A stretch of DNA of 64,000 nt, taken from the NCBI RefSeq assembly GCF_020410745.1, contig NZ_CP084528.1, positions 620,001 through 684,000 on the forward strand. The letters are read 5' to 3'. This DNA comes from Kaistella polysaccharea (GTDB lineage Bacteria > Bacteroidota > Bacteroidia > Flavobacteriales > Weeksellaceae). This document shows, piece by piece, positions 34,085 to 42,927 of the stretch. The stretch's first letter is position 1; each line of letters starts with the position of its first letter. The notes beneath the pieces were generated by a model. It made no database searches. It saw nothing but the letters and a program-made list of their open reading frames with translations, and was not told where the DNA came from. A program made the translations under genes and the position numbers.

Positions 34085-34321
34085 TTAGACATCGTCTTCT
34101 AACGCTTGATTTTTATTATTTTCCCATGCATCTTTGTAGGCTTGCTGTTGATTTTTCCAGGCATCAGGCGGAACAGCATTTTTTGCATTTTTTCTATTCT
34201 TATTATCGACAATGCTTTTTAATTTTTGTTCCTCTTCTGACAAATCTTTGATATTAATGAATTCAGTCTCAGGGTTTTCAAGATTTTCGGAATTGTTTTC
34301 AGGATTTTTTATATTTTCCAT
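34085..34321 (-). CDS. Small charged hypothetical protein
   Basis: The 78-residue protein is hydrophilic, with Asn/Glu repeats at the start (ENIKNPENNSENLENPETE). A Lys/Glu helical middle (EEEQKLKSIVDNKNRKNAKNA) and a Trp-containing end (PPDAWKNQQQAYKDAWENNKNQ) follow. No family is recognised. It lies 127 nt upstream of the other acidic gene on the same strand, and the two may be co-expressed stress-type proteins. Nothing in the sequence shows this directly. Confidence 0.62.
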   Translation of the reverse strand: MENIKNPENNSENLENPETEFINIKDLSEEEQKLKSIVDNKNRKNAKNAVPPDAWKNQQQAYKDAWENNKNQALEDDV

Positions 34322-34577
34322 TTCAGTTATTTTAAATTAATTTTTTATAGAAATTTAATGAAATTGAGAGCAATTATTACGCCTTCATGAAATCCTTGAA
34401 AGGATAATTTGTTTCAACAAACTTTACTTAATAAAACTGCAACTTCAGTGCGAAATTTATGACTTTTAGGTATCGGTATCTTTTAGCCGGTTTGAAAAGC
34501 ATTTGATTCTCTCTAAAATTTACTATTTTATCTCAAATATTATGAGTATCACCCGAAAATTTCTTAAATTTTATTAT

Positions 34578-34585
34578 TAAATTTG
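34578..34585 (+). promoter_or_regulatory. -7 promoter box of ftsK (TAAATTTG)
   Basis: A perfect TAnnTTTG lies 14 nt before the ftsK ATG. Confidence 0.55.
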
Positions 34586-34599
34586 TCCACATTGATATT

Positions 34600-37068
34600 A
34601 TGGAAAAAAGCGCTAAAAAAACACCATCCTCAGCGATGGATCAAAACAAAATTCTCTCTAAACCCCGTATATTTTTCGGTATTTTATTTATTCTTATTTC
34701 GGTGGTGGCAACATTTTCCTTTGTTTCCTACCTCATGAACTGGAAGGCTGATCAAAGCCAGGCCGGAACCATGTTAGATAAAACAGTTAAATCATCGAAT
34801 ATTTTTGGAAAAATCGGCGACTGGTTAGGGAATATTTTTATATTTGAAAGTATCGGTATCGCAGCTTTTTTGGTTGCTTTTCTCTTTTTTGTCTGTGGAC
34901 TGATCATCCTTAAAAAAAATTATTTCAAACCTTGGAAAACCATTGGTCATTCCCTATTCTTTATTTGTTGGCTGCCCATTCTATTAGGTGCTATTACAAA
35001 AGGTGAAGGCGTTTTGAGTGGAGTTTATGGTTTTCAAATTATGGATTTTCTAAATTCCGTGATTGGAACCGCTGGATTGTGGTTGGTACTTTTAGTCAGT
35101 ATTGGTTTATATTTTATTCTGGAATTTAATTTGAATCCTGCCAATATCAAATCGAAATTAACCGATCTTAATGATAATACAGTAGGACGCGTGAAAGGAA
35201 TGCTGCCAAAATCAGCGGAGAATTTCGAAGCTGACGAAGAGTTGGACGACTTAAGCGATTTAGCTAATCCTTTAATTACTGTTTCTGAAAGTGCGGGAAT
35301 AAAAAAAGAACCTCTAACTGATCCTTTAAATCCTGCTACTACGAATTCAGAATTTGAAACCATTAAAACACCAAATAAAACATCCTTTGATGGTCAGAGT
35401 GGATCGACTTCAGTAAATCTAAGTCCTTCAGTTAATCAATCTTCCACCGACAATAAAGCGCAGAATGACGACATTAACTTTAAAGTAGAAGTAGCTAAAC
35501 CAGTAGAAATTCTGGATGAGTCTGATTTAAAATCCAAAGAATTAGTTGATAAACACGGTTATTACGATCACAAACTGGAGTTGGCTAAATTCCAGATGCC
35601 GACAATCGATTTACTACGGGATTATGGTAACGAAGAAATTTCTGTAAATCAGGAAGAATTAGAAGAAAACAAAAATAAAATTGTAGGACTTCTGAAGAAT
35701 TTTAATGTCGGTATCGCAGAAATAAAAGCGACGATCGGACCAACTGTTACTTTATATGAAATTGTTCCAGAAGCTGGAATTCGTGTAGCTTCGATTAAAA
35801 AACTGCAAGATGATATCGCATTGAATTTATCCGCTCTTGGAATCCGTATTATTGCACCGATGCCGGGAAAAGGCACCATTGGTATTGAAGTTCCGCGCAA
35901 AAATCCATCGATGGTTTCCATGAGAAGTGTAATCGCTTCCCAGAAATTTCAGAATTCCGATATGGATTTACCCGTTGTTTTCGGTAAAACAATTTCTAAT
36001 GAAATTTTCATGGCAGATCTTGCGAAAATGCCTCACTTATTAATGGCGGGTGCAACAGGTCAGGGAAAATCAGTTGGGATTAATGCAATTTTAACGTCTT
36101 TGCTTTACAAAAAACATCCGAGTGAATTAAAATTCGTGATGGTTGATCCGAAAAAGGTGGAACTTTCCCTTTATTCAAAAATAGAAAGACATTATTTAGC
36201 GAAACTTCCAGATGGTGAAGATGCCATTATTACAGATACACACAAGGTAATTAATACGCTGAACTCCCTCTGTATTGAAATGGATCAGCGCTATGATTTG
36301 TTGAAAAATGCATTTTGCAAGAACATCAAAGAATACAACAAGAAATTTTCTGAGCGTAAACTAAATCCGGAAAACGGTCACCGATATTTACCTTACATTG
36401 TTTTGGTAGTTGATGAATTCGCCGATTTGATTATGACTGCTGGTAAAGAAGTAGAATTACCAATTGCACGTTTAGCACAATTGGCTAGAGCGGTAGGAAT
36501 ACACCTTATTGTGGCAACACAAAGACCATCAGTGAATGTAATTACGGGGATGATTAAAGCCAATTTCCCAGCAAGGGCGGCTTTCCGAGTAATTTCTAGC
36601 GTCGATTCCAGAACGATTTTAGATTCACCAGGTGCAGATCAGCTTATAGGAAAAGGTGATATGCTTTACTTTAATGGAAATGAAATTATGCGTTTACAAT
36701 GTGCTTTTGTTGATACACCTGAAGTTGAAAAAATCGCAGAATTCATCGGAGAACAAAAAGGATATGCAAGTGCTTTTATGCTTCCGGAATATTCCAGCGA
36801 CGAGAATACGTCGACCGTTGCCGCTTTCGATCCGAACGAAAAAGATGTGTTGTTCGAAGACGCAGCAAGAATTCTCGTTTCTACGCAACAAGGTTCAACA
36901 TCAATGTTGCAACGACAGTTGAAGTTGGGTTACAACAGAGCTGGCAGAATTATGGATCAGTTAGAATCGAGTGGCGTTGTTGGTGGATTTAATGGTGCAA
37001 AAGCACGTGAAGTCCTAATTTCAGACCTAAATTCTTTGGAACGCTTTTTGGAAGAATTGCGCAAATAG
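34600..37068 (+). CDS. ftsK: DNA translocase FtsK/SpoIIIE
   Basis: The 822-residue septal DNA pump has four N-terminal transmembrane helices (between ~22 and 176) and an acidic, Ser/Thr-rich linker (~200-345). The RecA-like motor has Walker A GATGQGKS at 484-491 and Walker B IVLVVDEFADLIM near 605. A C-terminal winged-helix gamma domain follows (~755-815: AARILVSTQQGSTSMLQRQLKLGYNRAGRIMDQLE) that in other species reads KOPS sites. It coordinates chromosome dimer resolution with division. lolA follows at 64 nt. Confidence 0.96.
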   Translation: MEKSAKKTPSSAMDQNKILSKPRIFFGILFILISVVATFSFVSYLMNWKADQSQAGTMLDKTVKSSNIFGKIGDWLGNIFIFESIGIAAFLVAFLFFVCGLIILKKNYFKPWKTIGHSLFFICWLPILLGAITKGEGVLSGVYGFQIMDFLNSVIGTAGLWLVLLVSIGLYFILEFNLNPANIKSKLTDLNDNTVGRVKGMLPKSAENFEADEELDDLSDLANPLITVSESAGIKKEPLTDPLNPATTNSEFETIKTPNKTSFDGQSGSTSVNLSPSVNQSSTDNKAQNDDINFKVEVAKPVEILDESDLKSKELVDKHGYYDHKLELAKFQMPTIDLLRDYGNEEISVNQEELEENKNKIVGLLKNFNVGIAEIKATIGPTVTLYEIVPEAGIRVASIKKLQDDIALNLSALGIRIIAPMPGKGTIGIEVPRKNPSMVSMRSVIASQKFQNSDMDLPVVFGKTISNEIFMADLAKMPHLLMAGATGQGKSVGINAILTSLLYKKHPSELKFVMVDPKKVELSLYSKIERHYLAKLPDGEDAIITDTHKVINTLNSLCIEMDQRYDLLKNAFCKNIKEYNKKFSERKLNPENGHRYLPYIVLVVDEFADLIMTAGKEVELPIARLAQLARAVGIHLIVATQRPSVNVITGMIKANFPARAAFRVISSVDSRTILDSPGADQLIGKGDMLYFNGNEIMRLQCAFVDTPEVEKIAEFIGEQKGYASAFMLPEYSSDENTSTVAAFDPNEKDVLFEDAARILVSTQQGSTSMLQRQLKLGYNRAGRIMDQLESSGVVGGFNGAKAREVLISDLNSLERFLEELRK

Positions 37069-37132
37069 AATCAAATTTTAAACATAAGTTTAACTTCACT
37101 TTAAAATTTTAATCCAACCACAAAGAATAATA

Positions 37133-37780
37133 ATGCAAACACTATTAAAAAAAATATCAGTAGGAATTTTAGTCATCGCAACAACCGCCAGTTTCTCTGC
37201 ACAGAAAATTGACGCAAAAGCGAAAAGTATTCTAGACGCCGTAGCGAGTAATTATAAAAGTAAAAATAATGTTTACTTTAAATTTATTTACGGAACCGGA
37301 ACTGGAAAAAATGTGACGAAAACAGAACCTGGAATTTTCTACTCTGCAAAAGATCAGTACAAATTAAAAATAATGGGTACTGAACAAATTTTTGATGGCA
37401 ATAAAATTTATAATATTTCTGCAGAAGACCAGGAAATAACAGTCGCAAAGCCAACAGGAAACGAGCAAATGTTCTCTCCTCTTAATTATATCGAAGAATA
37501 TAAAAAAGGATACCATGTAAAATATGTCGGTAAATTAAATGTAAATGGTGTAAATGCAGATTATATTAAACTAACTCCGACCACCGATAACGGAATTAAA
37601 GAAGTGAAACTTTTTGTGAATGGTCCGAAAAAACAGTTGGTGAAAATAGAACAGTATTCTAAGGATAACAATGTTTCTGTGATCGCAATTCAGGATTATA
37701 GAGAAAATCAAAAACTAAGCAATACCATGTTTACCTTCAATAAAGACAACTACAAAAATTATTTTGTTACGGAGCTTTAA
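37133..37780 (+). CDS. lolA: LolA-family lipoprotein carrier
   Basis: The 215-residue protein has a Sec signal peptide ending near SFSAQ (residue ~24), consistent with a periplasmic location. The mature part has the LolA/LppX fold pattern: KSILDAVASNYKSKNNVYFKF, then PGIFYSAKDQYKLKIMGTEQIFDGNKIYNIS and a run of beta strands. LolA ferries lipoproteins from the LolCDE complex to the outer membrane. A LolD-like ATPase is encoded about 22 kb away in this window. It ends with a strong terminator at 37805. Confidence 0.88.
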   Translation: MQTLLKKISVGILVIATTASFSAQKIDAKAKSILDAVASNYKSKNNVYFKFIYGTGTGKNVTKTEPGIFYSAKDQYKLKIMGTEQIFDGNKIYNISAEDQEITVAKPTGNEQMFSPLNYIEEYKKGYHVKYVGKLNVNGVNADYIKLTPTTDNGIKEVKLFVNGPKKQLVKIEQYSKDNNVSVIAIQDYRENQKLSNTMFTFNKDNYKNYFVTEL

Positions 37781-37804
37781 AAGTAATAAACACCTCATAT
37801 TAAT

Positions 37805-37838
37805 AAAGTCACAAAGCCAAAAACTTTGTGACTTTTTT
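37805..37838 (+). terminator. lolA terminator
   Basis: A perfect 12-bp stem (AAAGTCACAAAG / CTTTGTGACTTT) is followed by a T-run. The next gene's -7 box begins only 2 nt after the last T. Confidence 0.88.
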
Positions 37839-37840
37839 GG

Positions 37841-37848
37841 TAAATTTG
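37841..37848 (+). promoter_or_regulatory. -7 promoter box of the LptF/LptG gene (TAAATTTG)
   Basis: A perfect TAnnTTTG is separated from the ATG by 4 nt (AGCC), predicting a leaderless mRNA. The lolA terminator hairpin occupies the -33 region. Confidence 0.55.
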
Positions 37849-37852
37849 AGCC

Positions 37853-39307
37853 ATGATAAAAAAACTTGACGGTTACGTCATTAAAACTTTTTTCGGCCCC
37901 TTTTTATTTATATTCAGCGTGCTGTTTTTCATATTTGTAGTTAATATTATATGGATCAGATTGGCGCAGTTTACGGGAAAAGGTTTGAGTTACTGGGAAA
38001 TCCTGAAACTCCTCTCCTACCTTTCTGCTATTGTTGTACAACTGGTTTTGCCACTTACCATTCTGCTTTCATCAATCATGACCTTTGGAGATTTCGGAGA
38101 GCGTTATGAGCTCGCCGCTATGAAAGCTGCAGGAATTTCGCTGACTCGAATTATGCTTCCCTTATTCTTTACTACCTTATTTTTTGCCCTGCTCCTATTT
38201 GTATTTTCCAATAATGTGGTGCCGGATTTTCAGCGAAAAGCTAAAAATATGCTTTATAACATTGCTGCAACAAAGCCTGCATTAAACTTTACGCCGGGTC
38301 AGTTTATCCAGCAAATTCCAGGTTACAGCGTAAAGTTTGACAAAATATCTGGCGAAAGTGGAGAAAATCTAACCGGTGTTTTTATTCATAAAATGGCAAC
38401 TTCGTTTGAGGATCAACAATCTATTGTCGCTGAAACCGGGAAATTTGTACCGGCTGTAAATCCTAATTATTTGAAATTGGTTTTATTTAATGGTCATGTT
38501 TATGAAGACCAACTGACTGGCGCCGATTATAATCAGCGATTAAAGCAACCGGATCAGGCGATTAAATTTGACACTTTAGTGTCGCATTTCAATATTTCAG
38601 ATATCATTAACAAAGCGATTGAGGCGGAAAAAATTACGGATGATTATTCTTTTCAAAATATTCTACAGCTTAATAAAACCATCAAGGAAACTAAAAAAAG
38701 CAACGAAAATATTCTGAATAATATGAATTACGAATTGGTCAGTCAAGCCAACAGTTACGTAACTTACATTGACAATACTAAACTAAAAAAGACCATCACG
38801 CCACCGCCAAAAGTTGATACGATAAAACAAAAGCGTAAAAATGAGATGCTGTATTCTGCCTATAATAAAATCGAAAATATTAAGCTTTCGACGCTTGGAA
38901 AAGATCCACAGATTAAAGATATGCATGCGTACTTCTCACGTGTGATTATGCATCAGCAAAGAATTGTTTCGTATTCTGTGACCTGTATTATTTTCTTTCT
39001 TATTGGTTCCAGTTTAGGGTCGATTATTCGAAAAGGAGGGCTGGGACTTCCGGTTGTGATTGCAATTGTTGTGTTTATCCTGTTTTATCTTTTAAATCTT
39101 TCCGCTGAAAATATTGCATGGTCTGGCGGAATGGATCCCTACTTAGCAGCATGGTTGCCTAATCTGGTGCTATTGCCTTTCGGGATTTGGCTGACCTATA
39201 AAGCGCTAACCGATTCGCAACTATTTGATATTGAAAAATATAAAGCACTCTTCAAACCGATTATAGCTAGATTCAGTAAAAATAAAGAACACACGCGGTA
39301 TCGATAA
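37853..39307 (+). CDS. LptF/LptG-family lipopolysaccharide export permease
   Basis: The 484-residue YjgP/YjgQ-family permease has three N-terminal helices (residues ~12-35, 55-80, 98-125), a large periplasmic beta-rich domain (~135-370) and three C-terminal helices (~385-470). It forms, with LptB, the inner-membrane engine that extracts LPS. It starts MIKKLDGYVIKTFFGPF, typical of the family. Which of LptF or LptG it represents cannot be told by eye. KdsB, an LPS-core enzyme, is encoded 1.5 kb downstream on the other strand. Confidence 0.9.
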   Translation: MIKKLDGYVIKTFFGPFLFIFSVLFFIFVVNIIWIRLAQFTGKGLSYWEILKLLSYLSAIVVQLVLPLTILLSSIMTFGDFGERYELAAMKAAGISLTRIMLPLFFTTLFFALLLFVFSNNVVPDFQRKAKNMLYNIAATKPALNFTPGQFIQQIPGYSVKFDKISGESGENLTGVFIHKMATSFEDQQSIVAETGKFVPAVNPNYLKLVLFNGHVYEDQLTGADYNQRLKQPDQAIKFDTLVSHFNISDIINKAIEAEKITDDYSFQNILQLNKTIKETKKSNENILNNMNYELVSQANSYVTYIDNTKLKKTITPPPKVDTIKQKRKNEMLYSAYNKIENIKLSTLGKDPQIKDMHAYFSRVIMHQQRIVSYSVTCIIFFLIGSSLGSIIRKGGLGLPVVIAIVVFILFYLLNLSAENIAWSGGMDPYLAAWLPNLVLLPFGIWLTYKALTDSQLFDIEKYKALFKPIIARFSKNKEHTRYR

Positions 39308-39323
39308 GCTACCAAGTTTAAGT

Positions 39324-39354
39324 AAAAAGGATGGATTTTATTCATCCTTTTTTT
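39324..39354 (+). terminator. LptF/LptG gene terminator
   Basis: AAAAAGGATG pairs with CATCCTTTTT around a 9-nt loop and is followed by more Ts. Confidence 0.82.
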
Positions 39355-39398
39355 GGAATATATTCGACCTCCAAATAAGATCTAGAAACCTTTACATC

Positions 39399-39433
39399 AA
39401 AAAAAAGTTTACGAAATAACTTCCGTAAACTTT
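39399..39433 (-). terminator. Glutathione peroxidase gene terminator
   Basis: AAAGTTTACG pairs with CGTAAACTTT around a 10-nt loop. The minus strand continues into a T-run. Confidence 0.78.
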
Positions 39434-39461
39434 ATAAATACTTTTGAAAAAAGTGATTTTC

Positions 39462-40040
39462 TTATTTCAAATATTTTGTGATAGAGTCACTGGTTGGTTT
39501 TGTTGTACTGATGTAAGAATCAATTAAATGGCCGTTCTCGTCAATTAAAAACTTAGTGAAATTCCAAAGAATAGCAGTGTTTTTAACACCATTCATTTCT
39601 TTTTCGGTAAGAAATTTAAATATCGGTGCAATATCATCTCCTTTTACAGAAACTTTTGCTGCCATTGGAAAAGTTACTCCGAAATTTTTCTCGCAAAATG
39701 CTCCAATTTCCGCATTGCTACCAGGTTCTTGTCCTCCAAAATTATTTGCAGGAAAACCTACAACCACAACTTTATCTGCGTAATCCTTGGAGAGTTTTTC
39801 CAGATCTGCATATTGGGGCGTAAATCCACATTCAGAAGCCGTATTTACGATTAAAACTTTTTTTCCCTTATAATCGGCGAAATTAATTTCCTTGCCGTCT
39901 AAACTTTCAACTTTATAATCGTAAAGAGTTTTGAGCATCGTATCATTTGTCGTGTTCACTTGAGCTGTATTTTTATTTGAATTTTTGCAGCTTTGCAACA
40001 TTGCTCCGCTTGCTAATAGTAGTATAAATAATTTTTTCAT
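39462..40040 (-). CDS. Glutathione peroxidase-family thiol peroxidase, lipoprotein
   Basis: The 192-residue protein has a lipoprotein signal (MKKLFILLLASGAMLQSC), so it is predicted to be envelope-anchored. The GPx core follows from about residue 40. The peroxidatic Cys is in NTASECGFTPQY (about 74), Gln in PANNFGGQEPG and the Trp-Asn pair in ILWNFTKFLID, which together form the classical tetrad. CEKNFGVTF holds a probable resolving Cys. Bacterial enzymes of this type usually use thioredoxin rather than glutathione, consistent with bacillithiol being the main thiol here. It lies 5 nt after the next upstream gene and so is probably cotranscribed with it. Confidence 0.91.
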   Translation of the reverse strand: MKKLFILLLASGAMLQSCKNSNKNTAQVNTTNDTMLKTLYDYKVESLDGKEINFADYKGKKVLIVNTASECGFTPQYADLEKLSKDYADKVVVVGFPANNFGGQEPGSNAEIGAFCEKNFGVTFPMAAKVSVKGDDIAPIFKFLTEKEMNGVKNTAILWNFTKFLIDENGHLIDSYISTTKPTSDSITKYLK

Positions 40041-40045
40041 GTTTA

Positions 40046-40708
40046 TTAAAATTTAAATGTATTCGCTGGGAATACTTTGTTTGTTTCTATTTTATTTAAA
40101 ACCATTACATAATCACTGTCTTTTTTTGGCGAAGACGATTCGATCCGGAAAGGCATCATCAAATTTCCTACTTGCTGATAATCAGAATACGTAAGGGTAT
40201 CATCTTTTTTTATTTCCTTGACGATCATGTACGTTTTAGCATCAAAGTAATAGAGCGTTTTATTTACGTTTTTAGTAAGTTCAACCTTCTGACAAAGTAT
40301 GTCGCCAACTTTTTCTTTACCGATATAGGCCGCTTCAAATCCTTTATTCTCCCAGTCAATAAAATCGTTATCAAAACTTTCTGGGGAGTAATTTGGGTAT
40401 TCCTGAACTTTATTGGTTGCGTAATTCATGGCATATCCTTTCTCACCATCATAACCTTCAATCGCTGATTCTTTTTTGTCAATAGTAATCGTCGTCTTCG
40501 TAAGATTTGGGCGTTGCTGATATATTTTAATCGGATATTCATCATTAATTCCCAAAGTCACTTTACCCTGCAACAAGACAGAATTTAAAAGTTTCCAATT
40601 GGTCAATCCACCGGAAACTTCAATATTTTTATCGATAATTTCTTTTGCAGTTTGTGCTGATATCACTGAATTTATAGCGAGGAGAAATACTAAAAAAATC
40701 TTTTTCAT
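40046..40708 (-). CDS. Secreted LolA/LppX-like outer-membrane lipoprotein-sorting protein
   Basis: The protein of about 220 residues begins with a signal peptide (MKKIFLVFLLAINSVISAQ), so I choose the ATG at 40708 over one seven codons upstream. The mature sequence is a series of beta strands (SVLLQGKVTLGINDEYPIKIYQQRPNLTKTTI...YDGEKGYAMNY...) resembling the LolA/LppX half-barrel fold. The function is not established. It is immediately upstream of the GPx lipoprotein. It is similar in plan, not in obvious sequence, to the LolA at 37133. Confidence 0.72.
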   Translation of the reverse strand: MKKIFLVFLLAINSVISAQTAKEIIDKNIEVSGGLTNWKLLNSVLLQGKVTLGINDEYPIKIYQQRPNLTKTTITIDKKESAIEGYDGEKGYAMNYATNKVQEYPNYSPESFDNDFIDWENKGFEAAYIGKEKVGDILCQKVELTKNVNKTLYYFDAKTYMIVKEIKKDDTLTYSDYQQVGNLMMPFRIESSSPKKDSDYVMVLNKIETNKVFPANTFKF

Positions 40709-40824
40709 TGTAAATAACTGACAATCCATGTATTGTCTTTCTGTAATAAATTATTTGCTTTAATCTGAAGAATATATCCTTCTAAAAGCCGACCAAATAT
40801 ATACTTTTTAATCTAAAAACGAAT

Positions 40825-41553
40825 TTATAATCCTAAAAGTCTGCGTGCTTCATCTAAATCCGCAGGAACATCTATTCCCACACCCACGAAATCGGTTTCA
40901 ATCATTTTAATTTTCATGCCGTATTCTAAATAACGCAGGCATTCTATTTTCTCCGCAATTTCCAAAGGTTTCATTTTCAATTTCGAAAATTGCTGCAAAG
41001 CCTCTTTTCTGAAAACATAAACGCCAATATGCTTAAAATATTCTGTATTTTCAAATTTTTCCCGCGTGTACGGAATGACCGATCTGCTGAAATAAAGTGC
41101 AAAGCCATCACTATCAGTAATAACTTTCACATTATTGGCATTTTCTATCTCTTCTTTATTTCTTAATTTGATTTTAAGAGACGCCAGCGAAATTTCTTTT
41201 TTGTCATCAGTTTGAAATACTGAAATCAGCTTCTCGAGAGGTTCAGTTTTCAGGAAAGGTTCATCTCCCTGCACATTCACCACTATATCACAATCTATCG
41301 CTTTCACGGCTTCCGCAATTCTGTCGCTACCTGTTTCGTGTTCCCCAGTCATCACAACCTGACCCTTAATGGACTGAATTTCTTCAAATATAATTTCTGA
41401 ATCGGTCGCCACGAATACTTCGTCAAAAAGCTTCGTGTCTACAACATTTTGATAGGTTGTTGCAATGACAGTTTTCTCGCCGAGCTTTTGCATTAGCTTC
41501 CCAGGAAAGCGCGTTGCCTGATATCGGGCAGGAATTACAGCGATGATCTTCAT
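40825..41553 (-). CDS. kdsB: 3-deoxy-manno-octulosonate cytidylyltransferase
   Basis: The 242-residue CMP-Kdo synthetase activates Kdo for lipid A inner-core assembly. Family motifs: [15 protein letters not shown] at the N-terminus, [27 protein letters not shown] and [10 protein letters not shown] (Mg/CTP-binding Asp), and the C-terminal [17 protein letters not shown]. The protein is complete and of normal length. It lies 51 nt downstream of an aminotransferase gene on the same strand. Confidence 0.95.
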   Translation of the reverse strand: MKIIAVIPARYQATRFPGKLMQKLGEKTVIATTYQNVVDTKLFDEVFVATDSEIIFEEIQSIKGQVVMTGEHETGSDRIAEAVKAIDCDIVVNVQGDEPFLKTEPLEKLISVFQTDDKKEISLASLKIKLRNKEEIENANNVKVITDSDGFALYFSRSVIPYTREKFENTEYFKHIGVYVFRKEALQQFSKLKMKPLEIAEKIECLRYLEYGMKIKMIETDFVGVGIDVPADLDEARRLLGL

Positions 41554-41604
41554 ACTGATTGCATAAATATTAATATTCTAAAACAAACTGAATTCTACTC
41601 TATT

Positions 41605-42858
41605 TTAAGATAGTTTTTCTAAAGCTTGTTCCAATCGAGGCAACATATTTTTAATATCATCTTTAGATAAACCACCTGCCGAAGCTCGATACCACGGCAT
41701 CATTCTGGAATTTCCAAAGGCTGAAAAAGGAACCAAGGCGATTCCGGCATTGTCAATGAGATAAAAAACCAAGTCAGAAGAATCTTCGATAACGCTGCCG
41801 TCAGGTTTAGTTTTCCCGACAAAATCGAGTTTTATAGTCAGGTAAAGAGCGCCCATAGGGACAATACTTTCTACTGCAAATCCTTTATTTTTAAGATTTT
41901 GAATTCCTTCATGAAGAACAGTAAGACTTTCCGCAATTTTTCCTTTAAAATTATCGACAAATTTATTTACTTCTTCAGGATGATTCAACAAAACAGAAAC
42001 TGCTTCCTGTTCTGGTTTTGGTGCCCACGCGCCGACGTGCCCCAAGAAAGCTTTCATTTTATCAATGATAGTTGAAGGACCAAAACTCCACCCCACGCGG
42101 ATTCCTGTAGCTGCAAAGCATTTTGAAGCACCGTCAATAAAGATCGTGTATTCTTTTAGTTCGGGATAAAGCGAAACGGGATTAAAATGTTCTTCGTCAA
42201 AGGTTAGCAGCGCATAAATTTGATCGTACATTATGTAAAGAGGTTTCTCTTCAGCACTTCGACTTTTGTTTTCTTTAATTACAATTTCGCAGATATCAGA
42301 AAGCTGCTTCTTAGTAAACATAGTTCCAGTTGGATTCAGTGGCGAACAAAGCGCTAATAAAACTGCGCCTTTCAAATGCGGTTCTAATTCTGCGGCTGTG
42401 GGAAGAAAATTATTTTCCTCGGATGTTTCAACTTCTATTTTTTGTGCCTCTGTAAGATATGAATAATGATTATTATTCCAGGATGGAACGGGATAAATTA
42501 CTTTGTCATCGGGATCAACAATCGTTTTAAATGTAGCATAAATCAAAGGTCTAGAACCTCCAGAAACCAAGATTTCATTAGCAGAATAATCAAGGTTCCA
42601 TCTATTTTTAAGGTCTTCTGACACCGCTTTCCGCAAAGAAAGTAAACCATTTGCAGGCGGATAATTCGTTAGATTATTTTGATAAGCTTTCTGAACTTCA
42701 GCTTTAAGTAAATCCGGAATGGGATAAATATTAGAATCTAGATCACCGATGGTAAGATTTGCGATGTCAGCACCTTGTGCTTTTAAATCGTTTACTTGAT
42801 TTCCGATTTTTATAATTTCCGAGCCGACAAGATTTTCGGCGAGCTTTGATACTTTCAT
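41605..42858 (-). CDS. PLP-dependent class I/II aminotransferase
   Basis: The 417-residue fold-type I enzyme has the PLP lysine in IDGASKCFAATGIRVGWSFGP (about residue 240). ILVSGGSRPLIYATFKTIVDPDDKVI, NPTGTMFT and YDQIYALLTF supply other cofactor contacts. The C-terminal arginine region SRMMPWYRASAGGLS is present. Substrate preference (aspartate, aromatic or other) is not readable. It begins 69 nt after the phosphosugar mutase gene on the same strand. Confidence 0.88.
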   Translation of the reverse strand: MKVSKLAENLVGSEIIKIGNQVNDLKAQGADIANLTIGDLDSNIYPIPDLLKAEVQKAYQNNLTNYPPANGLLSLRKAVSEDLKNRWNLDYSANEILVSGGSRPLIYATFKTIVDPDDKVIYPVPSWNNNHYSYLTEAQKIEVETSEENNFLPTAAELEPHLKGAVLLALCSPLNPTGTMFTKKQLSDICEIVIKENKSRSAEEKPLYIMYDQIYALLTFDEEHFNPVSLYPELKEYTIFIDGASKCFAATGIRVGWSFGPSTIIDKMKAFLGHVGAWAPKPEQEAVSVLLNHPEEVNKFVDNFKGKIAESLTVLHEGIQNLKNKGFAVESIVPMGALYLTIKLDFVGKTKPDGSVIEDSSDLVFYLIDNAGIALVPFSAFGNSRMMPWYRASAGGLSKDDIKNMLPRLEQALEKLS

Positions 42859-42927
42859 TTACTTAAATTTATATTGATAGATTGTCGTATTTAAAACTAT
42901 AGAAGTTCAACTTTACTTTAATTATTT

